Of a stretch of 5,497 nucleotides of DNA, positions 1 to 5,497 are shown piece by piece. Under the pieces are notes generated by a model. The model was not told the origin of the DNA, did no database searches, and saw only the letters and a list, made by a program, of their open reading frames with translations. The number at the start of each line of letters is the position of its first letter. The first letter of the stretch is position 1. Both the position numbers and the translations under genes were made by a program. The DNA is from Cytophagales bacterium (lineage in GTDB: Bacteria; Bacteroidota; Bacteroidia; Cytophagales; Cyclobacteriaceae), in assembly GCA_003537495.1 (NCBI GenBank), contig DPSB01000223.1, forward strand, positions 1 to 5,497. The letters run 5' to 3'.

Positions 1-1193
1 AAGTAGCTACTGTAGTTACCATACAGGCGCGACAAAAAAAATTGGATCTTACTATTGAAATAGATCAGATAGAATCACCGGTTTTAGGTGATGCCTTCCG
101 GCTGAAACAAGTCTTTTATAATTTACTGGGTAATGCCATCAAGTTCACGGCCGCTGGCACCATTACCTTCAGCACGCGTATACTGGAACAAACCGCCACA
201 CACATTAAAACCGAGTTTAAAATTTCCGATACCGGAAAAGGAATTCCGAAAGAAGAACAGGAAATAATCTTTAACCAGTTTGAACAAGGCGGTAAGAATA
301 TTCATAGGCAATATGGCGGTGCAGGACTTGGGTTATCTATTGTAAAAAAAATTATTGAACAGCAACAAGGCACCATTAAGGTGGAAAGTGAAGTAGGTAC
401 GGGCACCACTTTTATTATCATAATTACATTCGAAAAAACAGAGGCTCCTGTTGTAAGCCCTGTTCAACAAATCGAACCAACAACTTTTGCTGGCCATGTG
501 TGGTTGGTAGATGACGATCCGTTGATTTTAAAACTGTGCTCACTCATTCTGGAAAAGAATAACATTGCCTATACATCGCTGCAAAGTTCGCTTAAAATGC
601 TTGAGCAAAAGTTGAATGCCACCGATGTAGTTTTTCTGGACATTCGTATGCCTGGAATTAATGGTGTGGATCTTTGTAAACAACTACGTGCCCGCGTACC
701 TGAACTTTATATTGTTGCTTTAACTGCGCACCTGCTTCCCGATGAACGAAAATTTATTGTGGAGAGTGGCTTTAACAGAATCTTACCAAAACCTTTTCGG
801 GAAAATGAGTTTCTGGATGCCTTACATCAAATTCAATCAACTACGCAGCAAACAGAAGTAAACCTTTCTGAATTAGAAAAAATGACGCATGGCGATAAAG
901 CGCTGATGAATTCGATAGTGGAAGAGTTTATTGAAGAAACGCACAAAAATATTTTGCAATTAGAAAAACGAATGTTGGATAAAGATGCTGCCGGTGCCCG
1001 CGAAATTATTCATCAACTTGCCGGGCGTGTTGGTCAATTTGGAGCACGACCGCTTATGAAAGAATTGCAACGCATTGAGCAAATGTTAGTGGCTGGAACT
1101 CCACTTCACACCATCCGCGAATTACCACAGGTGTTGCAGCAGGTAAAGCAACTACAACTGGAATTATCGAAAGGTATAGAAACTTCGGTTTAA
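1..1193 (+). CDS. Hybrid sensor histidine kinase, 3' part (HATPase-REC-HPt)
   Basis: This is the C-terminal part of a hybrid histidine kinase; the frame is open to the left edge (first whole codon at 3), so the sensor and His-containing dimerisation domain are outside. Numbering from the TTG at 42 as residue 1, which is not a real start, the ATPase domain has an N box (NLLGNAIKF, Asn31), G1 box (DTGKG, 63-67), F box (77-80) and G2 box (GGAGLGL, 92-98). A receiver domain follows at about 151-262, with acidic pair Asp157/158, phospho-acceptor Asp200, Thr228 and Lys250. An HPt domain at about 275-375 carries His324 in HQLAGRVGQFGA. All key residues are intact, so ATP binding and His-Asp-His relay look functional. 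Such kinases are usually membrane-anchored with these domains in the cytoplasm. The gene ends tail to tail with a sigma-54 response regulator, a plausible final phospho-acceptor. The stimulus cannot be told from this fragment. Confidence 0.93.
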   Translation, partial: VATVVTIQARQKKLDLTIEIDQIESPVLGDAFRLKQVFYNLLGNAIKFTAAGTITFSTRILEQTATHIKTEFKISDTGKGIPKEEQEIIFNQFEQGGKNIHRQYGGAGLGLSIVKKIIEQQQGTIKVESEVGTGTTFIIIITFEKTEAPVVSPVQQIEPTTFAGHVWLVDDDPLILKLCSLILEKNNIAYTSLQSSLKMLEQKLNATDVVFLDIRMPGINGVDLCKQLRARVPELYIVALTAHLLPDERKFIVESGFNRILPKPFRENEFLDALHQIQSTTQQTEVNLSELEKMTHGDKALMNSIVEEFIEETHKNILQLEKRMLDKDAAGAREIIHQLAGRVGQFGARPLMKELQRIEQMLVAGTPLHTIRELPQVLQQVKQLQLELSKGIETSV

Positions 1194-2533
1194 CCTTGAA
1201 TGTTGTATTTCTCCATTTTCAAATACAATGTTTTGCGATCAATGTTCAGCAAGCGCGCGGCTTTCGATTTGTTGTATCGAACTTCGGCTAATGTTTTAGT
1301 AATCAAGTCACGCTCTTGCGATTCCTGAATCGCCTTCAGATCGTAGGTGCTGGTTTCACTAATTGAATTAAGGGTAGGTTTATTTACGGCATCAACCATT
1401 TCGGGCGGCAACGCGGCTACTCCAATTTCGCCTGTACCCGTTACCAACACGGCACGTTTAATTACATTTTTCATTTCACGTAAGTTGCCTGGCCAATCAT
1501 ACTTACGAAACAGATTAGTTAGCTCGATACTAAAACCGGTTGTAGTGCGGCCTAACTCTGCATTAGCCTGGTTCATGAAAAACTCCATAAACTCATGCAG
1601 ATCATCGGCCCGGTTACGCAAGGCTGGTACATGAAGTTTAAATTCATTCAGCCTGTAATATAAATCTTCACGAAACATTCCATGTTTAGATTGCTCGTGT
1701 AAATCATCGTTTGTTGCCGTAATAATTCTTACATCAACCTGAATTTGTTTTGTTGTTCCCAAGGGTTGAACAATACGTTCCTGAATGGCCCGCAATAATT
1801 TTACCTGCACTTCATACGAAAGATTGCCTACTTCATCCAGAAACAAGGTACCACCATCGGCAGCTACAAACTGGCCTTCTTTATCGCGCAAAGCACCGGT
1901 AAATGCACCTTTGGCATAACCAAACAATTCGCTGGCTGCCAGCTCTTTTGAAAGTGCTCCGCAATCAACAGCCACAAAAGGTTTTTGCGCACGGGTACTG
2001 AGTTGATGAATGGAACGCGCCACTTGCTCTTTTCCCGTACCACTTTCGCCCTGAATGATAACAGACAGATTTGTTGGTGCCACCAGGCTAATCTGTTGCT
2101 GAAGTTGCCGCGCAATGTCGCTACTACCCACAACAAACTGAGGTTGACTTACAGCAGCTGTTTTTTCTGACTTAGTTGGTTTTGAAAGTGCCGATTTGAT
2201 CAGCAATAAAAGTTCATCGGGATTAACAGGCTTTGTAATGTACTCAAACGCCCCGGCCTTCATGGCTTTTACTGCGGTGCGAATATCCGAATAACTCGTC
2301 ATAATGATGACGGGCAACTGCGGATGGTTGTGTTTGATTTGTTCTAAAACTTCCATGCCGGTACCATCCGGCAAACGGTAATCCAACAACACTAAATCAA
2401 AGTCTTGCTTTGAAACGGCTGCAAGGCCTTCTTTGGCAGTGGAACAAGCCACCGACTCAAATTTATTTTTTGTTAAAAATCCTTCCAGAATACGTTGGAA
2501 GGTTCGGTCATCTTCAATAAGCAATACGGCCAT
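1190..2533 (-). CDS. Sigma-54-dependent response regulator, NtrC family (REC-AAA+-Fis HTH)
   Basis: A full-length 447-residue bacterial enhancer-binding protein. The receiver domain (about 1-115) has acidic residues Glu7/Asp8, phospho-acceptor Asp51, Thr79 and Lys101. The AAA+ domain (about 133-365) has Walker A GESGTGKE (162-169), an intact GAFTGA loop for contact with sigma-54 (209-214), Walker B GGTLFLDE (227-234), sensor I around Asn275, arginine-finger region [10 protein letters not shown] (287-296) and sensor II WPGNLRE (347-353). The Fis-type helix-turn-helix (about 400-447) ends [20 protein letters not shown]. By family knowledge, phosphorylation drives oligomerisation and ATP-dependent remodelling of sigma-54 RNA polymerase bound at -24/-12 promoters. 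The ATG start gives a receiver domain of normal length; no Shine-Dalgarno is visible. Its stop overlaps that of the convergent hybrid kinase. A terminator ends 11 nt before the start codon, leaving little room for a private promoter. Family assignment is very secure; targets are inferred. Confidence 0.97.
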   Translation of the reverse strand: MAVLLIEDDRTFQRILEGFLTKNKFESVACSTAKEGLAAVSKQDFDLVLLDYRLPDGTGMEVLEQIKHNHPQLPVIIMTSYSDIRTAVKAMKAGAFEYITKPVNPDELLLLIKSALSKPTKSEKTAAVSQPQFVVGSSDIARQLQQQISLVAPTNLSVIIQGESGTGKEQVARSIHQLSTRAQKPFVAVDCGALSKELAASELFGYAKGAFTGALRDKEGQFVAADGGTLFLDEVGNLSYEVQVKLLRAIQERIVQPLGTTKQIQVDVRIITATNDDLHEQSKHGMFREDLYYRLNEFKLHVPALRNRADDLHEFMEFFMNQANAELGRTTTGFSIELTNLFRKYDWPGNLREMKNVIKRAVLVTGTGEIGVAALPPEMVDAVNKPTLNSISETSTYDLKAIQESQERDLITKTLAEVRYNKSKAARLLNIDRKTLYLKMEKYNIQG

Positions 2534-2544
2534 AACTTAAAAGT

Positions 2545-2570
2545 AAAAAAGAAAGCCGGAATTAACCGGC
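2545..2570 (-). terminator. Rho-independent terminator after the PepSY-like gene
   Basis: On the minus strand the sequence reads GCCGG, a 6-nt loop (TTAATT), CCGGC, then TTTC and six T. The 5-bp all-GC stem followed by a U-rich tract is a standard intrinsic terminator, 28 nt beyond the PepSY-like stop codon. The stem is short, so termination may be incomplete. It finishes only 11 nt before the response regulator ATG. Confidence 0.8.
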
Positions 2571-2598
2571 CCTCTCATGTAAAAGGTTGTTGGTGAAA

Positions 2599-2892
2599 TT
2601 ACTTAATCTCCTTACCATCTTTACTAAACTTCAGGTTTTTGGTTTCGGCTTCTTTCTTCACCTTCAGTTCATAATGATCTTTAGTCTTGTTGTGATAAGC
2701 CTCTTCTACTGCCCAGCCCTGGTAATCGGCTGAAGCCAGTGTTTGTTTTACAGCATCTGGAAGTTCATCGGTGGTAATTTTTACCAACTCATCTTGTAGC
2801 TCCATAACAACAGTTGGAGAATTTACTGCGAACGCGGTTTGCATAACACCGGCTAACAACACAAGTGAAAAGATTGCAACTACTTTCTTCAT
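2599..2892 (-). CDS. Small exported PepSY-like (BLIP-like fold) protein
   Basis: A 97-residue protein. The start is placed at the ATG at 2892 rather than the in-frame TTG at 2916, because the ATG begins a textbook signal peptide: MKK, a hydrophobic core to about residue 18, and a signal peptidase I site after AFA (residues 20-22). The mature 75 residues match the pattern of the PepSY-like/putative beta-lactamase-inhibitor-like family common in Bacteroidota: LPDAVKQTL (44-52), DYQGWAVEEAY (56-66), HYELKVKK (73-80) and LKFSKDGKEIK (87-97). There is no lipobox, so it is probably a soluble periplasmic protein. The molecular role of this family is not established; inhibitor or ligand-binding roles are guesses from the fold. 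It has its own sigma-54 promoter about 46 bp upstream and a terminator downstream. With the regulator gene next to it, it is the best candidate target of this signalling locus. Confidence 0.85.
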   Translation of the reverse strand: MKKVVAIFSLVLLAGVMQTAFAVNSPTVVMELQDELVKITTDELPDAVKQTLASADYQGWAVEEAYHNKTKDHYELKVKKEAETKNLKFSKDGKEIK

Positions 2893-2936
2893 GACTTTTG
2901 GTTTTAAGTTGAACAATTAATTATACCAGATCATTA

Positions 2937-2953
2937 CGCTATTCCTGTGCCAA
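2937..2953 (-). promoter_or_regulatory. Sigma-54 (-24/-12) promoter of the PepSY-like gene
   Basis: The minus strand reads TTGGCACAGGAATAGCG. The -24 element TTGGCAC is a perfect match to the sigma-54 consensus. The -12 element is TAGC against TTGC, with the invariant GC kept and exactly ten bases between GG (2951-2950) and GC (2939-2938). Predicted transcription start is near 2926, giving a leader of about 34 nt before the ATG at 2892. Other TGGCAC hexamers I found in the window lie inside genes and lack GC at this spacing. Confidence 0.75.
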
Positions 2954-2954
2954 C

Positions 2955-2984
2955 CAGAATCAAGAATTTAAATCGTTGATTCTG
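2955..2984. promoter_or_regulatory. 30-bp dyad next to the sigma-54 promoter, candidate operator or activator site
   Basis: A near-perfect dyad: outer arms CAGAATCAA (2955-2963) and TTGATTCTG (2976-2984) are exact reverse complements, and the centre holds the palindrome ATTTAAAT (2966-2973) on the same axis. In all, 26 of 30 positions are symmetric. No T-run follows on either strand, so it is not a terminator. It abuts the -24 element, centred near -43 from the predicted start. It may bind the neighbouring NtrC-type regulator or another dimeric factor; the binder is unknown. Confidence 0.6.
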
Positions 2985-3016
2985 CCCTGTAATAGATGTT
3001 TTGCTTTTTTTACACC

Positions 3017-3049
3017 ACACATTGTGTGTCGATACATTCGGCAATGTGT
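3017..3049. promoter_or_regulatory. Distal 8-bp inverted repeat, candidate upstream activating sequence
   Basis: ACACATTG (3017-3024) and CAATGTGT (3042-3049) are exact reverse complements separated by 17 nt. The spacer also carries TGTGT and ACATT, echoing the arms. The centre is about 107 bp upstream of the predicted sigma-54 transcription start, within the usual range for enhancer-binding-protein sites. Function is inferred from position and symmetry only. Confidence 0.4.
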
Positions 3050-3077
3050 TGATTTATCACTACAGTTAAACTCACCC

Positions 3078-3112
3078 TAAAACAAAAACCCACCGGGCAT
3101 ACACCCGGTGGG
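3078..3112 (-). terminator. Strong rho-independent terminator after the lipoprotein gene
   Basis: On the minus strand, CCCACCGGG, a 6-nt loop and CCCGGTGGG form a perfect 9-bp GC-rich stem (3104-3112 with 3089-3097), followed by TTTTTGTTTT. It lies 22 nt past the lipoprotein stop codon. It should isolate that gene from the PepSY-like gene downstream, which fits the latter having its own promoter. Confidence 0.93.
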
Positions 3113-3134
3113 CCGTGGCCGGCCAACCCCACAT

Positions 3135-3884
3135 TTAGCCAACCACTTTCTCTAACTCATCAATCTTTGCCTTTGCCTCTTGCTTTCCAAGCGAGTAAGA
3201 GAGTTTGTATAATTCAAGTGCTTCGCGCTGCGTATCCTTTTTCTTACGAGGTGCCAGCTTTGTGCGGGCTGCAGCAGTTTCCAATGCCTCACCTTGTGCA
3301 TACAACAGATCGGCCTGGGTTGTGGTAGACTGTGTAGAAATGTCTTTTACTTTAGTCTCCAATGCTGCAATGTCAGACTCTTTTACTTTGATAACTTCAG
3401 CATTGCTGTTCAGCGCAGAATCTTTCTGAACAAGAGTAACTGTCATAGCCTGGTTTTCAATTCTGAACTTCTCAACCTCAGCTTGCAGCAAGGCTACTTG
3501 TGTTGTGCTGGCTTCAAGATCGGCCTTTAGTTTAGTAACCATTTTAGAATAAGCCGATGCGTTTGACTTTGACTTCTTTAGAGAAGATTCCAGATCATTT
3601 AACTTAACCTGCGTGTCTTTAATATAAGCGTGCAGATTTTTCATACGGGTTGAGTAGTCAGTATAGTTAGTACCTTCTATTAACCCTTCGTTTAACAACG
3701 TGCGGTTTGCTTCAATTGAATCGAGCATAACACTTACCTGTTGTAATTGATCGGCTGACTTTTGTGTTTCCTTTAGTTCTTCTTCAAGGGTAACTACACG
3801 AGCCTTTAATTCTTCGTTCTCCTTTACATTGCAACTGGCAAGGAAAGAAGCGGCAACAACGCCTAGGATAATTTGAGCTTTCAT
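3135..3884 (-). CDS. Coiled-coil lipoprotein
   Basis: A 249-residue protein when started at the ATG at 3884. This start, rather than the in-frame ATG at 3908 or TTG at 3920, puts a lipoprotein signal peptide at the N-terminus: MKAQIILGVVAASF, then the lipobox LASC with the lipidated Cys18. The mature protein is almost wholly helical and rich in Glu, Lys, Gln and Ala, with heptad-like leucine spacing at about 24-60, 82-145 and 160-200, so long coiled coils are expected. The end (about 205-249) has a basic stretch (KLAPRKKKDTQ) and an amphipathic segment (EALELYKLSYSLGKQEAKAKIDELEK) resembling a tail I recall on other Bacteroidota envelope proteins. Similarity to SMC or chromosome-segregation proteins would only reflect the coiled coil. 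A structural or scaffolding role in the periplasm or at the outer membrane is plausible, but I recognise no specific family. It has its own strong terminator. Confidence 0.85.
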   Translation of the reverse strand: MKAQIILGVVAASFLASCNVKENEELKARVVTLEEELKETQKSADQLQQVSVMLDSIEANRTLLNEGLIEGTNYTDYSTRMKNLHAYIKDTQVKLNDLESSLKKSKSNASAYSKMVTKLKADLEASTTQVALLQAEVEKFRIENQAMTVTLVQKDSALNSNAEVIKVKESDIAALETKVKDISTQSTTTQADLLYAQGEALETAAARTKLAPRKKKDTQREALELYKLSYSLGKQEAKAKIDELEKVVG

Positions 3885-4047
3885 GGTTGTTTCGTTTTTG
3901 TTTTGCATGGGGTATTGCAAACATTTGGCTAAACCAAAATGAGGGTATACTCAAAGCCTAACTTGTTGAAAATCAGTTGGTAATTTTTTCAAACCAATTG
4001 GTCTGTATCAAAAAAAGTGTGGATCAATTCTACAGATTGTGGAAAAA
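3885..4047. other. Intergenic region with repeated TTGGT/ACCAA motifs
   Basis: This 163-bp gap lies between the permease stop codon and the lipoprotein start. It must hold the lipoprotein promoter unless that gene is read from the permease, but I find no convincing Bacteroidota -33/-7 pair. It contains a perfect 10-bp palindrome ACCAATTGGT (3993-4002), further ACCAA (3933-3937) and TTGGT (3977-3981) copies, and a near-hairpin CATTTGG...CCAAAATG (3922-3941). No clear terminator for the permease was found. Confidence 0.4.
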
Positions 4048-5412
4048 TCAATCAAACCGAATGGCCTGAATGGGATTAATACGCGATATATACAGTGTTG
4101 GTAAGAGCAGAACGGTAAGCACGGTGCCAAACACAATGGCATTCAGAATCAGTACGGTATCCCAGCCCCACTGCACCGGTACATACTCCATATAATAGTC
4201 GTGTGGGTTTAGCTTGATAAACTTAAACTTGTATTGAATAAAACACAGTCCCAGGCCAATAGCATTACCCCACGCTAATCCTCGCGCAATTAAATTTATT
4301 CCGCTTTGCAAAAAGACATTTCGCACCAATTGGTTTTTAGCACCCATTGCTTTTAAAATTCCAACCATAGGCGTGCGTTCCATTACTAAAATTAAAATCA
4401 CCGAAATCATATTCACGCACACCACCACCAGTATTATCACTAACAGAATTTTTACCTGACGTTTAATCAAATCAAGCCATTCAAATACTTGAATGTATTT
4501 ATCGCGTACGGTTTCAAGATACAGGTCGTAGTCCATCGAATCGCCTATTTGCCTTGCGGCCGATTCTAATGCCGCCCGATCAAAGTTAAACTGGTAATCG
4601 TATAGGGCGCCCCAATAGGTAAGTTGTGGATTATCAATTTCAGGATTGTTGAAGATGGCTTCATGTGCATAATCAGCGTATGCGGAAAAATCTTCGCGCC
4701 AAAGCGAAAGTGTATTGAAATGTTTCAAGTTAACCTGAATTTCCAAACCACCAGCTTCGTGTGGTGCCCAATCGTTAAGGCGTTGAACCAAACCGATATC
4801 ACCCAGTATAACTTTGCTGTCAAAATAATCCGACAAGTTGGTTTCGTAAATACCCACAACAACCAATCTGCGGAAGCGTGGTGGGTTCTGAAAAAAATGA
4901 ATGGTAAGTTGATCGCCTACCTGGGCATTTATTTTATCGGCAATTACTTTACTTATCACCACTTCGTTGGCATACGCTGAATCCGAAAAATGAATAAACC
5001 TGCCTTCCAGTAAATTCGGGTTAAAACTTTCGGTATTAAAACTCTGGCCCACTCCTTTAAATACAATTCCCAGAACTTCGTCATCGGTTTTTACAAGTCC
5101 GGCTTTGTGGGCATACTCCTGCACGTGCGTTACAAATGGAAACTGCTGTGGGTTTTTATATAATTCAATCCGGTAGTCAAAAGGTTGTTCTTCTACCGAG
5201 TTATTCATGGTAAACCGTGTAATCAACAAGTGATTACTAAAGCTGTAGATTTTGTCTTTAACCGCAGCCTGAAATCCTTGCATAATTAAAAACGATATGA
5301 TGGCGGCCGCTAAACCAATGGCAATACTGGCCACTGCTATTTTATGAATAACAGAAGCAAAACTATTGCCTTGCGCGTGGCGGATTCTTTGAGCGATGAA
5401 ACGGGAAAGCAC
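4048..5412 (-). CDS. FtsX-like ABC transporter permease (LolC/E type)
   Basis: A 454-residue inner-membrane permease with the layout of the LolC/LolE/MacB superfamily: an N-terminal helix (about 24-46), a large periplasmic domain (about 47-315), then three helices (about 318-343, 365-392 and 415-440). The FtsX signature is clear as ERTPMVGILKAMGAKNQLV (345-363), the cytoplasmic segment that couples to the ATPase, and the end ISRINPIQAIRF is the usual closing motif. Proteins of this class work with a LolD-like ATPase to extract lipoproteins or drive periplasmic mechanotransmission; no ATPase gene lies in the window. The start is GTG at 5412: an in-frame TAG two codons upstream excludes a longer form, and the next Met (residue 44) would remove the first helix. 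LolC/E-type is more likely than FtsX proper, from its length and periplasmic domain. The substrate is not shown by the sequence. Confidence 0.9.
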   Translation of the reverse strand: MLSRFIAQRIRHAQGNSFASVIHKIAVASIAIGLAAAIISFLIMQGFQAAVKDKIYSFSNHLLITRFTMNNSVEEQPFDYRIELYKNPQQFPFVTHVQEYAHKAGLVKTDDEVLGIVFKGVGQSFNTESFNPNLLEGRFIHFSDSAYANEVVISKVIADKINAQVGDQLTIHFFQNPPRFRRLVVVGIYETNLSDYFDSKVILGDIGLVQRLNDWAPHEAGGLEIQVNLKHFNTLSLWREDFSAYADYAHEAIFNNPEIDNPQLTYWGALYDYQFNFDRAALESAARQIGDSMDYDLYLETVRDKYIQVFEWLDLIKRQVKILLVIILVVVCVNMISVILILVMERTPMVGILKAMGAKNQLVRNVFLQSGINLIARGLAWGNAIGLGLCFIQYKFKFIKLNPHDYYMEYVPVQWGWDTVLILNAIVFGTVLTVLLLPTLYISRINPIQAIRFD

Positions 5413-5431
5413 CGACTAATTCTTAATTTTA

Positions 5432-5439
5432 TACTTTCG
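5432..5439 (+). promoter_or_regulatory. Possible Bacteroidota -7 promoter element
   Basis: TACTTTCG matches the Bacteroidota -7 consensus TAnnTTTG at all but one fixed position and lies 15 bp before the ATG of the divergent right-edge gene. No TTTG-like -33 element is seen at the usual distance, so this is tentative. Confidence 0.3.
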
Positions 5440-5454
5440 CCAAAATAAAAAGAA

Positions 5455-5497
5455 ATGATCAGGTTATTGGTATTCGTTCTCGTTTTGTTAGAAATGG
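5455..5497 (+). CDS. Start of a divergent gene, truncated by the window edge
   Basis: An ATG preceded by an A-rich leader (CAAAATAAAAAGAA) opens a frame that stays open to the edge: MIRLLVFVLVLLEM. A basic residue followed by an unbroken hydrophobic run suggests a signal peptide or membrane anchor. It is divergent from the permease across a 42-bp gap. Only 14 codons are visible, so it cannot be identified and may be a chance opening. Confidence 0.45.
   Translation, partial: MIRLLVFVLVLLEM

Noticed and set aside
123..311. Minus-strand open frame inside the histidine kinase
   Set aside because: It overlaps the N, G1 and F boxes of the ATPase domain and is a shadow.
1347..2170. Open frames antisense to, or in other frames of, the response regulator (1347-1634 +, 1864-2136 -, 1985-2170 +)
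   Set aside because: They lie wholly inside a well-conserved NtrC-family gene with intact motifs and show no recognisable domain or start context.
2955..2984. Dyad considered as a transcription terminator
   Set aside because: It is AT-rich, has a long spacer and no T-run on either strand, and no upstream gene needs it.
3017..3049. Possible CRISPR or tandem-repeat array
   Set aside because: Only one short inverted pair with CA/TG bias is present, with no regular repeat-spacer units anywhere in the window.
3116..3125. Palindrome TGGCCGGCCA
   Set aside because: It sits between the lipoprotein stop codon and a strong terminator; a GC-rich 10-bp palindrome there has no clear role and may be chance.
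3205..3530. Two plus-strand open frames inside the lipoprotein gene
   Set aside because: They are shadows of the coiled-coil gene, Cys- and Ser-rich in the way expected of the complement of Glu/Lys-rich codons.
4624..4980. 118-codon plus-strand open frame inside the permease gene
   Set aside because: The permease frame carries clear FtsX motifs; the opposite frame has no domain-like pattern.
1..5497. Mobile element, tRNA or rRNA content
   Set aside because: No transposase or integrase motifs, terminal repeats, tRNA-like cloverleaf or rRNA-like segments were seen; gene style is uniform across the window.

Overview
The window looks chromosomal and probably comes from a member of the Bacteroidota, perhaps Cytophagales-like. 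The signs are moderate to low GC, A-rich leaders without clear Shine-Dalgarno sequences, a PepSY-like/BLIP-like small secreted protein, a coiled-coil lipoprotein with a Lys/Arg-rich C-terminal module, and a LolC/E-type FtsX permease. This placement is inferred from gene content and style, not from a marker gene.

Layout: the left edge (1-1193, + strand) is the 3' part of a hybrid histidine kinase with ATPase, receiver and HPt domains; its sensor and phospho-His dimerisation domain lie outside the window. It converges with, and overlaps by 4 bp, a sigma-54-dependent NtrC-family response regulator (1190-2533, - strand). Upstream of the regulator on the same strand is a 97-residue exported PepSY-like protein (2599-2892). 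A rho-independent terminator sits between the two, 11 nt before the regulator's start codon. The roughly 240 bp upstream of the PepSY-like gene hold a good sigma-54 -24/-12 promoter, a 30-bp dyad directly upstream of it, a second inverted repeat about 107 bp before the predicted transcription start, and the terminator of the next gene. Next come a coiled-coil lipoprotein gene (3135-3884, -) and a FtsX/LolC-E-type ABC permease gene (4048-5412, -, GTG start). At the right edge a divergent gene begins (5455, +) and is cut off after 14 codons.

Working model: kinase and regulator together carry a D-H-D part of a phosphorelay (receiver Asp, HPt His, regulator receiver Asp), with the first His off the left edge. 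The regulator is of the type that activates sigma-54 promoters, and the only convincing sigma-54 promoter I found drives the small PepSY-like gene next to it. The simplest reading is a self-contained envelope-signalling locus whose local target is the PepSY-like protein. Read-through of the terminator would also feed back on the regulator. The pairing of regulator and promoter is inference. The lipoprotein and permease may be envelope neighbours with no link to the signalling pair.
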